Positions 7,045-15,098 of a stretch of DNA of 19,815 nt are shown one piece after another. Position numbers and translations under genes: made by a program. The first letter of the stretch is position 1. Every line of letters starts with the position of its first letter. The notes under the pieces are model-generated. The model ran no database searches, was not told where the DNA came from, and saw only the letters and a program-made list of their open reading frames with translations. Location: the NCBI GenBank assembly GCA_001805125.1, contig MHEF01000141.1, positions 1-19,815 of the forward strand, read 5' to 3'. Origin of the DNA: Nitrospirae bacterium RBG_13_39_12. GTDB lineage: Bacteria > Nitrospirota > Thermodesulfovibrionia > Thermodesulfovibrionales > SM23-35.

Positions 7045-7659
7045 TTAATTTTTAAATTGGTCGGGATAAAGTTTTCTTTGGCATTTTGGACAAATAGTAT
7101 GTGTAAATTCTACTTTTGAAAGTTCATGAATATAATGTTCAACATCCTCCCAATTACCTTCTTCATTCCGGATTTTTTTGCAACTGGCGCAAATTGGTGT
7201 AAATTTCCTCATTATTTTTATCTCGGCATCCAACTTACCGGAAACATCTTTTAACTTTACTAACTCTGTAATATCCCGTAATTCCATAACGACATAAGCA
7301 ACTTTGCCACTTTTATCTTTTAGTGGTGACGCCAGTATTTCCTCCCAAACGGTCTTACCATCAGGATGATGATGCTCATGTATTATCTGGGTCTGTTGCA
7401 GGGTTTCCAATACTATTCTGCAAGGACAAGACTTGCTTTTTTCAAAATAAATCCTGTCAGAAGGATGAGATAATCCGCAGCAATTTTGTCCGTTTAGATT
7501 TTCTATTTCGCGTCCGAGATAAGTACATGCTGACTTGTTGGCATCAACGATATGACAATTGGAATCAACAACAATTATTGGTTCCTGAAGATTATTTATG
7601 ATACTGGAATAATAGTCCTTGCTGCCTACATAGGCTTTTTTACTTTTACTCATCTCCAC
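7045..7659 (-). CDS. PAS-domain protein with C-terminal CxxC/CxxC module
   Basis: 204 aa. Residues about 14-133 form a PAS domain (SIINNLQEPIIVVDSNCHIVDAN...). It has a Cys/His insert: C60, C61, H65, C78, C80, then HEHHHPDG at 94-101, a pattern found in PAS sensors of anaerobes and possibly a metal, heme or redox site (inference). A short coiled segment (134-152) leads to a motif common in bacterial signalling proteins, ICASCKKIRNEEGNWEDVEHYI (from 156), closed by CPKC (190-193). C157/C160/C190/C193 could bind zinc. No kinase, cyclase or DNA-binding output is fused, so it may act by protein contact. The start is taken as GTG at 7659, served by AGGAAG about 8 bases upstream; an in-frame ATG six bases later is too close to its own GGAG. 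Confidence 0.82.
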   Translation of the reverse strand: MEMSKSKKAYVGSKDYYSSIINNLQEPIIVVDSNCHIVDANKSACTYLGREIENLNGQNCCGLSHPSDRIYFEKSKSCPCRIVLETLQQTQIIHEHHHPDGKTVWEEILASPLKDKSGKVAYVVMELRDITELVKLKDVSGKLDAEIKIMRKFTPICASCKKIRNEEGNWEDVEHYIHELSKVEFTHTICPKCQRKLYPDQFKN

Positions 7660-7761
7660 ATTAACTGCTTCCTGTTTTTTTTATACAATGCAATAACCTA
7701 ACAAATTATACAGTCTGGCAAATAATTCTGTGTTGCAAAAAGACTACATGGTAAAACTATA

Positions 7762-8133
7762 TCATAAAAAAAACTCTTCCATATGATGGAGACGCTTTTC
7801 TTCACATTCAAACTTCTTTTTTGCAGTGCTCCGGTCTGTAAACATTGCTGTAATTTCTATGTGCTCGGAAAAAAGGCTCCTCCACAAATTATTCCTAACC
7901 GTAACAGAAGCACAGTAGTATTTTTCCGTCAACAATCTCATGTAAGGAATACCATGATACCAATCATTAATTATTGACCTTAATTCCTTATCATATTTCT
8001 TCATATCGATTATCTCACAATCAGCAGCATAAATAGATTCAGCAAATATGAAAATATTTAGCAAACCCGTGACAAGAGATGCGACAATGATTTTATTGAG
8101 TTTAAATTGTTTCACAGAATTGTTATAAACCAT
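7762..8133 (-). CDS. small exported protein, unknown function
   Basis: 123 aa with a signal peptide: basic n-region (VKQFKLNK, 7-14), hydrophobic core (15-31) and a likely signal peptidase I site after residue 36 (SIYA|AD). The mature part is about 87 aa, has Cys at 39, 74 and 110, one Trp-Tyr-His cluster (58-60), and a charged C-terminus (KKKFECEEKRLHHMEEFFL) with helical character. Probably periplasmic. No family recognised. The start has only a weak ribosome site (AAAGCATAAG). It lies between the PAS and PilZ genes in the same direction with gaps of about 100 and 65 bases, so cotranscription is possible but not shown. Confidence 0.6.
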   Translation of the reverse strand: MVYNNSVKQFKLNKIIVASLVTGLLNIFIFAESIYAADCEIIDMKKYDKELRSIINDWYHGIPYMRLLTEKYYCASVTVRNNLWRSLFSEHIEITAMFTDRSTAKKKFECEEKRLHHMEEFFL

Positions 8134-8198
8134 CTTATGCTTTGTAATAATAAGAACAAGTAAAAGGTATTGATTCTGAAATATTCACTTTTATAAAG

Positions 8199-8912
8199 TT
8201 ATATTGATGAAAAATTATTAATATCACCAAGCAATAGGATAAATCCATTTAATATTTCCCTGTCCTGCTGTGACATATCTAAAAATTCTACACCTATGTC
8301 ATAAAGCTCTGGTTCCTCATTTTTTATCAGGAAGCATGAGGCAATTCTCCCCATACAATTCACAGATTTCTCCTCAGAAAAAAATATCTTCATTGGAAAT
8401 TCGCTATCGACTTCCACAGCATACTTACTTTCTATCAGCATACCACCAAGACTAAGCTTTTTTACTTTGTGAATTTCATGATAATTCAAGACTGCGCTTT
8501 CCGGGGCTTCGATTTGAGCCCTGATATGGAGCCTCTGACCGCTACTGCTTTTAATATCAACCATCTTATTAATTTTAAGATTTTCTATAAAATCTGCAAT
8601 TTCAATTATCTTTTCGTCTGAAACATTTCTGAATTTCATACCAGCTGTATATATTGGAATAATATTTCCCTTAGAGTCTTCTGTGCTTTCTGTTAGACAG
8701 GCCCAAATAACAATACAGTTTATATTCAAAGCCTTTCCTTTCCCTTCTATTCTGAGCGTATGTTCACTGCCTATGTTTAATATTCTATCTACCTTCAATG
8801 AAATCCCGCCAATGCTTATATTAATAATTTTTACATTTCTGGCAAGAACCAGTCTGCTATTAATTTCCATAAGATCTACTTTAAATCTTTTATAACGTCT
8901 TCTTTCCTTCAT
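8199..8912 (-). CDS. tandem PilZ-domain protein, putative c-di-GMP receptor
   Basis: 237 aa with two PilZ-like domains. The first (about 4-112) has RxxxR at R5-R9 (RRRYKRF) and NISIGG at 31-36, the N/DxSxxG motif, so it should bind cyclic di-GMP. The second (about 120-228) has RLHIR (127-131) but reads KLSLGG at 152-157, with Lys where the acidic residue is expected; it is probably degenerate or a dimer/partner surface. There is no membrane segment or output domain, so the protein is likely a stand-alone cytoplasmic effector. GAAAGGA lies 4 bases before the ATG, and a TATAAT at 8935-8930 sits just upstream, without a good -35. Together with the HD-GYP gene it makes two c-di-GMP components in the window. 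Confidence 0.85.
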   Translation of the reverse strand: MKERRRYKRFKVDLMEINSRLVLARNVKIINISIGGISLKVDRILNIGSEHTLRIEGKGKALNINCIVIWACLTESTEDSKGNIIPIYTAGMKFRNVSDEKIIEIADFIENLKINKMVDIKSSSGQRLHIRAQIEAPESAVLNYHEIHKVKKLSLGGMLIESKYAVEVDSEFPMKIFFSEEKSVNCMGRIASCFLIKNEEPELYDIGVEFLDMSQQDREILNGFILLLGDINNFSSI

Positions 8913-9057
8913 GTAATCCTTTCAGAGTAATTATATCGAATAAGTATACTTTTAAGATCTCTGCGCCGTATCTCTACTCAGTATCCAGTCTGACTGCTTA
9001 TATGGAAGATAGTGTTTGCATACCATTACGTTTAGCATATAGGGTTTAAAAAAGGGT

Positions 9058-10179
9058 TCACTCAAAAATCACATAATCTTTGATTTTATCGAGTCTCTTC
9101 CCTTTTATGCCAAGGTCTTCGGGCTGTCTGATCTTTCTCTCCCGGCGTATTGATAATATCTTTTTGACCGTATCCAACCCGATACCCGGCACCCTCAGCA
9201 ATTCTTCATTGCCCGATGTATTGATCCTGACAGGGTAATATTCGGGATGGCTGTCTGCCCAGACCTGCTTGGGGTCTTTATCATCTCTCAGATTTCCACT
9301 GTTGTCCAGAATAATGTCTTCCCTTCTAAACCCATATTTTCTGATGAGAAAGTCAACCTGATACAAGCGATGTTCACGCATAAAAGGCCTTTCAGGGCTG
9401 TTGAATAACCTCTTTTCCCCTGGAATCCCGGGATCTCCAAGACCTTTCTGATAAGCTGAAAAATAAACTCTTTTGAAATTCATACGCTTGTACAGGCCAT
9501 ACATATATTTTATAATTTCCGAATCGTTCTCGTCAGAAGCACCAACGATGAACTGGGTGGTGCATTTGACTCCCGAAAACCTCATTCCTCTCCCTGTGAG
9601 CTTTCCAATCAGCTTTAGCGGACGGATTATGTCTTTATCGTAATCTTTTTTATCAGAAAGTACAGCAAAGTGTTTTCTGCCCGGTGTCTCGATATTAAGA
9701 GACACGGCAGTAGCAAGTGACAGGGTATCTTCAACCGCTGCATCCGAAGCTCCGGGAATGACTTTAAGGTGTATATAACCCCTGAAATTATGTTTGTATC
9801 TTAGAAGACGTGCAACGGTATTGATCTTATCCATGGTGTAGTCCGCATTATTAATGACAGCGGAACTCAGGAAAAGTCCGAAAACCTTCCTTCTTCTATG
9901 ATATTCCATGAACACCCGGGCAACCTCTTCAGGTTGAAGTGTACAACGCCTCATGTTCGTATCAGATCGTAATGGGCAATATTTGCAGTCATTCCTGCAT
10001 GCATTCGAGAGAAGGGTTTTCAGAAGGACTGTATAACCGCCCTGCGGAAGGGTTACGGGATAAAGCCACCTTCCGTCAACTCCCCTCCTACGGTGTTCAT
10101 TCTTTCCGGTGCCGCATGCACATGCCAGATCATACTGGGAATCTTTGGACAGAACTGTCAGTTTTTCGATGGTATCCAT
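9058..10179 (-). CDS. radical-SAM protein with HhH domain, putative DNA modification/repair type
   Basis: 373 aa. The radical-SAM cluster motif CRNDCKYC gives CX3CX2C (C61, C65, C68) for a 4Fe-4S cluster that cleaves S-adenosylmethionine. The rest follows the family known as 'putative DNA modification/repair radical SAM protein' (TIGR03916): YTVLLKTLLSNACRNDCKYC, FGLFLSSAV, GYIHLKVIPGAS and TTQFIVGASDE. The C-terminus carries a helix-hairpin-helix (LLRVPGIG, about 328-334), a DNA-backbone binding element. In many genomes its neighbour is a uracil-DNA-glycosylase-family protein (TIGR03914); none is next to it here. N-terminal C20 and C22 may be additional ligands (inference). AAGGG about 8 bases before the ATG supports the start. 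Substrate and reaction are unknown. Confidence 0.87.
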   Translation of the reverse strand: MDTIEKLTVLSKDSQYDLACACGTGKNEHRRRGVDGRWLYPVTLPQGGYTVLLKTLLSNACRNDCKYCPLRSDTNMRRCTLQPEEVARVFMEYHRRRKVFGLFLSSAVINNADYTMDKINTVARLLRYKHNFRGYIHLKVIPGASDAAVEDTLSLATAVSLNIETPGRKHFAVLSDKKDYDKDIIRPLKLIGKLTGRGMRFSGVKCTTQFIVGASDENDSEIIKYMYGLYKRMNFKRVYFSAYQKGLGDPGIPGEKRLFNSPERPFMREHRLYQVDFLIRKYGFRREDIILDNSGNLRDDKDPKQVWADSHPEYYPVRINTSGNEELLRVPGIGLDTVKKILSIRRERKIRQPEDLGIKGKRLDKIKDYVIFE

Positions 10180-10221
10180 TTTAAAAACCCTTAATAAATT
10201 ATATCAAAGTCACCTGTTATA

Positions 10222-10506
10222 TTCACAGAAAAACATACACTATCTGATATATCCGGCACACTTGAAGAGCGGACAGCAAGAATGTTCAGTCTTCTGTTTC
10301 CGTCTGAATGGCTCAAAGAAAATCCAGACCCTTCAAAATATTTCCCACAGATAACAGAGCCTGTTCACGTTGGAAGTATAGTGCAACAGGCAAGAGCAAT
10401 TGATAAATGTAACGTCATATTAAATCGGCTTCACCAAGTAACACAGCCATCGTTAATTATTACAGGAACAGAGGATGTTGTGACTCCTCCTAAAACAGCA
10501 TACTAA
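10222..10506 (+). pseudogene. alpha/beta-hydrolase fragment, truncated at both ends
   Basis: In this frame the translation reads as the C-terminal half of an alpha/beta-fold hydrolase: LSDISGTLEERTARMFSLLF, then SEWLKENPD, and finally TQPSLIITGTEDVVTPP, the strand carrying the acidic catalytic residue. The nucleophile elbow (GxSxG), which should lie over 100 residues upstream, and the catalytic His, about 30 residues downstream, are both missing: the left part is replaced by the promoter side of the radical-SAM gene and the right part stops at TAA soon after VTPP. The first in-frame ATG is at 10282, but the resemblance starts before it. This is best read as a decayed or deletion-derived remnant. 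An alternative, a real small protein starting at 10282, is less likely because it would lack an active site and has no ribosome site. Confidence 0.68.
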
Positions 10507-10535
10507 CTATGATTGCTGAATAACTATTATTTTCT

Positions 10536-10571
10536 ATGAAAAAGGCAGTTTTGATAAACTGCCTTTTTCAT
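10536..10571. terminator. two-way intrinsic terminator
   Basis: A 16-bp perfect stem (arm ATGAAAAAGGCAGTTT at 10536-10551) with a TGAT loop and the reverse complement at 10556-10571. The outer part of the stem is A5/T5, so both directions have a T run after a GC core. It could end plus-strand transcripts from the hydrolase remnant and minus-strand transcripts leaving the glgP-LOG-zinc ribbon genes. Confidence 0.85.
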
Positions 10572-10697
10572 TAATTGAGAATCATAACATTACTTTATTT
10601 AAAATAATTCTTTTTTCCTAAAAAACATTTTGGTCAGATTAGTCTATTGTTATAATGTCAGGCTCACAAACTCCAGCCCTCTACCAAAACAACTCCG

Positions 10698-10991
10698 TTA
10701 CCGTAATCTTGTTCCACACTTTTTACATTTTTTTCTGAAGATATTGTTCCCCAGATATTTATTACATGACGGGCATCTCCAGTTCATAGCGCTAAAACCG
10801 ACAAACATAGTGATAATTAGAATCTGCGCTTCAAAAATATTATTTTTTGAGATTTCTCCGAAAATGTCAGGACGCTTATAGATGAAAGTGAGAAACAAAA
10901 GAAGTAACATAGTTACAGCTATTGCCAGTAACTGTCGGCTCTGGCGCAACCCGAATTTTCGTATAATTATTTTATTGTCTATTTTTTGCAA
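10698..10991 (-). CDS. membrane-anchored zinc-ribbon protein
   Basis: 97 aa: two membrane helices (about 19-37 and 51-69), then a zinc ribbon with CPSC (73-76) and CKKCG (89-93) and a basic end. The layout places the ribbon at the cytoplasmic face if both ends are inside (inference). The best start is TTG at 10991, since no ATG is available; AGAAGAG lies about 10-15 bases upstream. It begins 53 bases after the LOG gene in the same direction with no terminator between, so it probably belongs to the glgP-LOG transcript. The family is not recognised beyond the zinc ribbon; such proteins often have structural roles. Confidence 0.68.
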   Translation of the reverse strand: MQKIDNKIIIRKFGLRQSRQLLAIAVTMLLLLFLTFIYKRPDIFGEISKNNIFEAQILIITMFVGFSAMNWRCPSCNKYLGNNIFRKKCKKCGTRLR

Positions 10992-11044
10992 AATGCTAAT
11001 TTCTCTTCTGGCTGAAAATAATTCTAATCCAATATTACATCTTG

Positions 11045-11767
11045 TTAAAAGTTTCCCCGCGAAAGGCCGCGAATTATACGAATGGCATCTTCAACCGTGT
11101 TTGCACCCTGGATGAAATCCATATCCTCTTTGCTGATGGTGCCCTCGGCCAGCATTGTATCGTGCATGAAACGGCGGAGATGATCCCAAAAATTTTTGGC
11201 CATACTTACAACTGGGAATCGCTCAAGTTTTCCTGTCTGAGCAAGTGTTATAACTTCGAAAGCCTCATCAAGCGTACCGAACCCGCCCGGCATAACTATA
11301 AAGGCTGTAGAATATTTTACAAGCATTACCTTGCGTACAAAAAAGTGCTCAAATTCTATGAACTTGTCAAGGTATGAATTTGGTTGCTGCTCCATGGGAA
11401 GCCTTATATTACAGCCGAGGCTCAGACCCCCGCCTTCCTTGGCACCCCGGTTCGCAGCTTCCATAATACCGGGTCCTCCCCCGGTCATGACAGCATAGCC
11501 TGCATTGGCAAGAGCTCGTCCGAGTTCGCGTGCCAGCTCGTAGTAGCGATGTCTTTCAGGAAAGCGCGCCGATCCAAAAATAGTGACACACGGACCATCA
11601 AAATCGAAACTCTCGAAACCATGCAGGAACTCCAGAAAGAATCTTACTGCACTCTCAAGGTCTTCACCTCGTTTCCTGCGTCCCGAGAGGAAAAGTTTCT
11701 CTGCTCCCACTACCTGACTGAGCATCGAAGAGGACTGCAAGATTTCTGACAATCCTTTATTAATCAT
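11045..11767 (-). CDS. LOG-family (TIGR00730-type) nucleotide-binding protein
   Basis: 240 aa Rossmann-like protein. GGGPGIMEAAN (96-106) and PGGFGTLDE (160-168) are the signature motifs of the LOG/'lysine decarboxylase-like' family, with R145-K146 between them. Characterised members are phosphoribohydrolases that release the base from nucleoside monophosphates (cytokinin-activating LOG in plants); the old lysine decarboxylase label is not supported. Residues 1-55 form an N-terminal extension. AAGGAG lies 7 bases before the ATG. It follows glgP by 52 bases in the same direction. The actual substrate here is unknown. Confidence 0.88.
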   Translation of the reverse strand: MINKGLSEILQSSSMLSQVVGAEKLFLSGRRKRGEDLESAVRFFLEFLHGFESFDFDGPCVTIFGSARFPERHRYYELARELGRALANAGYAVMTGGGPGIMEAANRGAKEGGGLSLGCNIRLPMEQQPNSYLDKFIEFEHFFVRKVMLVKYSTAFIVMPGGFGTLDEAFEVITLAQTGKLERFPVVSMAKNFWDHLRRFMHDTMLAEGTISKEDMDFIQGANTVEDAIRIIRGLSRGNF

Positions 11768-11819
11768 AGCATACTCCTTCTATGGTATTTTGCTCTATTG
11801 AACCATGTTCCCGCTTATA

Positions 11820-14318
11820 TTATGTATTATCAAGATCGATTTTCAGAGGTGTGGCATACCAAATTTTCTCGCAGTATTCACGTATGGACCTGTCCGATGA
11901 AAACTTTCCCATCCTTGCAACAGTAACGATTGACGTGGTCGTCCACTTTTCCTGATCTCTGAAAGCATTGCTTACGCGTTCCTGGCAGTCAATATAGGAC
12001 TGATAATCAGCAAGCACCATGTGCTCGTCACGACAGAGCAGTGAGTCAACGAGAGGCTTGAACAGGTTTGTGTCTTTGTTGGAAAAATATCCTGAACTAA
12101 TAAGATCGAATACCTCTTTAAGGTCAGGGTTATCTTTATAGTAAACCATGGGATTATAGCCATGAGATTTTATGTGAAGGACATCATCAGCACTCAAACC
12201 AAAAAGAAAAAAGTTTTCAGTACCAACTTCTTCAAGTATTTCGATATTCGAACCATCTAACGTTCCTATCGTCAGTGCACCATTCATAGAGAACTTCATG
12301 TTTCCTGTCCCCGATGCTTCTCTCCCTGCAGTAGAAATCTGTTCAGAGAGATCAGCAGATGGATAAACCTTTTGACCATTCTTTACATTAAAGTCAGGAA
12401 AAAAAACAACTTTCAGGCGTCCTGCAACACCCGGATCATTATTTACCACTTCTGCAACAGAATTTATCAGTTTTATGATGAGCTTTGCTGTAAAATTTCC
12501 TGGAGAAGATTTGCCCCCAAAGATGAAAGTGCGGGGCGTGATGTCTATTTGTGGATTTTTCTTAATCCTGCTATATAGCGCGATTATGTGAAGAACTCCG
12601 AGGTGCTGGCGATTGTATTCACGAAAATGCTTCAAATGAATATCGAAGAGCGTATCAGGATTAACGGTGATACCGGTTCGGCCATTAATCATCCTGGCAA
12701 GATCACGCTTGTTTTCGTGCTTTACCTGCTTCCATTTTTTTATAAAATCTGAATCATGGGCAAAAGTTTCAAGTTCTTTTATTTCTTCCATCTGACTGAT
12801 CCATCTGTCTCCGATTGTATTTGTTATGAGCTCAGATAGCCTCTGGTTACTGAGCGTAATCCAGCGTCTTGGTGTTACTCCGTTGGTTATATTATGAAAC
12901 CTCTCAGGATACAGTTCATAAAGGTCGGATAGTATGGTATTCTTGACACGCTGTGAATGTATTTCTGTAACTCCGTTAATCGCGTGACTTCCCAGGCCTG
13001 CAAGATGTGCCATCCTGACATACTTCTGGTCACTCTCATCTATGATAGAAATACGATCAATCTTATCGCTATTATCAGGATACTTCAACCATATCTCGTC
13101 AAGAAAGCGCCGGTTTATCTCATAGATGATTTCAAGGTGTCTCGGGAGGATTCCAGTGAACATGGGTAGAGGCCACTTCTCAATTGCTTCAGGCAAAATT
13201 GTATGGTTTGTATATGAAAAAGTGTTCTGTGTAATGTACCATGCTTTGTCCCAATTCACCAGATGTTCGTCAACCAGAAGTCTCATCAGCTCCGCCACTG
13301 CAATCGTTGAATTGGTATCATTCATCTGCACTGCAAAGGAGTTAGAGAAGTCATGAATACTTTTCCAACGCAACAGGTGAAGGCGTATCATGTCCTGAAG
13401 AGAGCAGGATACAAAGAAATATTGCTGCGCCAGTCGTAACTGTTTGCCTATGTATGGCTCGTCATCAGGATAGAGGATTTTGCCTATCGACTCTGATGCA
13501 ATTTTTTCGTTGACTGCGCCAAAGTAATCACCAGTGTTGAAGGCCTCAAAATCAAAGGATTCCACGGCCTCGGACTTCCAGAGACGCAACAGGTTTGTTG
13601 TGGCAACTTTATATCCGGATATCGGTGTATCATACGCAACCCCTTTAATGGAAAATTTTGGAATCCATCGAACACGAAAACAGTCCTGCTCGTCATAATA
13701 AGATTCGGTGCGGCCACCAAGACTTACGTTGTAGCTTATCTCTGAGCGCGAAATCTCCCATGGGTTGCCTGGTGTAAGCCACTTGTTGGTCATTTCAACC
13801 TGCCACCCGTTACGAATCTCCTGAACAAATTTACCAAATTCATAGCGTATACCGTACCCGATAGCAGGAATCTCGAGCCTTGCAAGCGAATCCATATAAC
13901 AGGCTGCCAGTCTACCCAAGCCGCTATTACCAAGCCCAGGCTCTTCCTCCTGCTCTATAAGTTTTTCTAAATTAACACCTATCCCTTTTACAGCATGGGA
14001 GACTTCATTATAGATGCCAAGATTGATGAGGTTTATCCCCAGTTGCGGTCCTATCAAGAATTCGGAAGACAAGTATGAAACAACTGTCAGATCTTCTGTA
14101 AAGTTCTGAAGCGTTTTAATCCATCGCTGTACCATCCTGTCCCTGACTGTATAAGCAAGTGCCATGTACCAGTCATTAAGTGTTGCGATTTGTGGAACCT
14201 TAGCAAGATAAAAGTAAAGATTATCAAGTACGGATTGCCTGATCGCTTCCACGCTCAGACCGGTGCGGATATTCTCATGCTTTGATGATGCAGGGGTTAT
14301 TTTACTATCTTCTCGCAT
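11820..14318 (-). CDS. glgP: glycogen/alpha-glucan phosphorylase
   Basis: 832 aa, full length for the family (about 800-850). It removes glucose units from glycogen or maltodextrin with phosphate, yielding glucose 1-phosphate, in the cytoplasm. The pyridoxal-phosphate site is clear: GREASGTGNMKFSMNGALTIG with K675 as the cofactor lysine, followed by TLDGSNIEI. Other family blocks are GNSGLGRLAACYMDSLA (130-146) and NDTNSTIAVAELMRLL. MNGVTPRRW-like substrate motif appears as ITNGVTPRRWI. The ATG at 14318 has a poor ribosome site, and no clear promoter was found in the 380-bp region upstream. No glgA, glgB or glgC is in the window. Probably the first gene of glgP-LOG-zinc ribbon. The regulatory phosphorylation and AMP sites of animal enzymes are not expected. 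Confidence 0.96.
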   Translation of the reverse strand: MREDSKITPASSKHENIRTGLSVEAIRQSVLDNLYFYLAKVPQIATLNDWYMALAYTVRDRMVQRWIKTLQNFTEDLTVVSYLSSEFLIGPQLGINLINLGIYNEVSHAVKGIGVNLEKLIEQEEEPGLGNSGLGRLAACYMDSLARLEIPAIGYGIRYEFGKFVQEIRNGWQVEMTNKWLTPGNPWEISRSEISYNVSLGGRTESYYDEQDCFRVRWIPKFSIKGVAYDTPISGYKVATTNLLRLWKSEAVESFDFEAFNTGDYFGAVNEKIASESIGKILYPDDEPYIGKQLRLAQQYFFVSCSLQDMIRLHLLRWKSIHDFSNSFAVQMNDTNSTIAVAELMRLLVDEHLVNWDKAWYITQNTFSYTNHTILPEAIEKWPLPMFTGILPRHLEIIYEINRRFLDEIWLKYPDNSDKIDRISIIDESDQKYVRMAHLAGLGSHAINGVTEIHSQRVKNTILSDLYELYPERFHNITNGVTPRRWITLSNQRLSELITNTIGDRWISQMEEIKELETFAHDSDFIKKWKQVKHENKRDLARMINGRTGITVNPDTLFDIHLKHFREYNRQHLGVLHIIALYSRIKKNPQIDITPRTFIFGGKSSPGNFTAKLIIKLINSVAEVVNNDPGVAGRLKVVFFPDFNVKNGQKVYPSADLSEQISTAGREASGTGNMKFSMNGALTIGTLDGSNIEILEEVGTENFFLFGLSADDVLHIKSHGYNPMVYYKDNPDLKEVFDLISSGYFSNKDTNLFKPLVDSLLCRDEHMVLADYQSYIDCQERVSNAFRDQEKWTTTSIVTVARMGKFSSDRSIREYCEKIWYATPLKIDLDNT

Positions 14319-14701
14319 TGCATATATCCGAATTTTATAATTATTTTACATATAGACTATATACCAGAGACACAGGTTTCAACCCATAAAATAATTTCTT
14401 GATATGCACAACATAGTTCTCTAAGTTCTTGCCAATCTTATACATTATACCTCTTGCTTGGGAAAAAATATCAAACTTTACTTCAATATTATACAGTCAT
14501 GGTTACAGCTTTTCAAAATCGTTTCATATCAGTGTAAAATCGATATGGCTGTCCTGAAAATTCAGAGAAAGCATTTTTTTTGTAATAAATCACTAACATG
14601 TAACTACTCAATTTGAATTATTGGAATAAAATATGACAATACTGTAAAATAATTTTGTTTAACACATAAACAGGATTATTTTCAAAAAACCAGGACAAAA
14701 G
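14319..14701. other. divergent intergenic region
   Basis: This lies between glgP (minus) and the CheY-like gene (plus), 383 bp, with no gene seen. It has a small palindrome ATATAG-A-CTATAT (14350-14362) about 30-45 bases before glgP and a possible plus-strand promoter at 14621-14650. No other signal was clear. Confidence 0.55.
14621..14650 (+). promoter_or_regulatory. possible promoter of the CheY-like gene
   Basis: TTGGAA (14621-14626), 18-base spacer, TAAAAT (14645-14650); four and five of six consensus bases. The leader would be about 45 bases. Confidence 0.32.
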
Positions 14702-15070
14702 ATGAAAATATTGATAGTTGAGGACGACAAGGACACCTTAACCCTTGTTCATCATTTCCTACAAGAAACAGATTTTAAAGTTGTGACGTGCAGAAGAGGA
14801 GATGAGGCTTTGGATATGGTAATCAAAGAACAGCCTGACCTGGCCATAATTGATGGTCTTCTTCCAGGTATCCATGGCTTTGAACTCAGCAAAATCATTA
14901 AGGAAGATAAGAGTTTAAAGAAAAACCCCAAAGTCCTTATTATGTCAAGCGTTTATAAAGGGCTGAAATACAAAAGCGAAGCTATAACAAAATATAAGGC
15001 TGACGATTATATAATAAAACCAATCAATAAGTCTGAGCTCCTTAAAAAAGTAAACAAACTTCTTAAATAA
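14702..15070 (+). CDS. single-domain response regulator (CheY-like)
   Basis: 122 aa, only a receiver domain. The acidic pocket is D8/D9 (VEDD), the phosphorylation site is D51 (LAIIDGLLPG), the switch Ser is in IMSSVYKG (about 94-101) and the conserved Lys is in IIKPI. The IDGLLPGIHGFE and SSVYKGLKYKSEA blocks mark a subgroup often seen next to or fused with other signalling modules. With no output domain it must act by protein contact or as a phosphate shuttle. AGGA sits 6 bases before the ATG. It is convergent with the two-receiver/Hpt gene 28 bases away, so the two form a natural candidate phosphorelay pair (inference). Confidence 0.92.
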   Translation: MKILIVEDDKDTLTLVHHFLQETDFKVVTCRRGDEALDMVIKEQPDLAIIDGLLPGIHGFELSKIIKEDKSLKKNPKVLIMSSVYKGLKYKSEAITKYKADDYIIKPINKSELLKKVNKLLK

Positions 15071-15098
15071 ATCTCGTCTGATATAACAGTTTTAATTT

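Noticed and set aside
11042..11749. Plus-strand frames of 111 and 121 aa
   Set aside because: They are antisense to the LOG gene, whose signature motifs are unambiguous on the minus strand.
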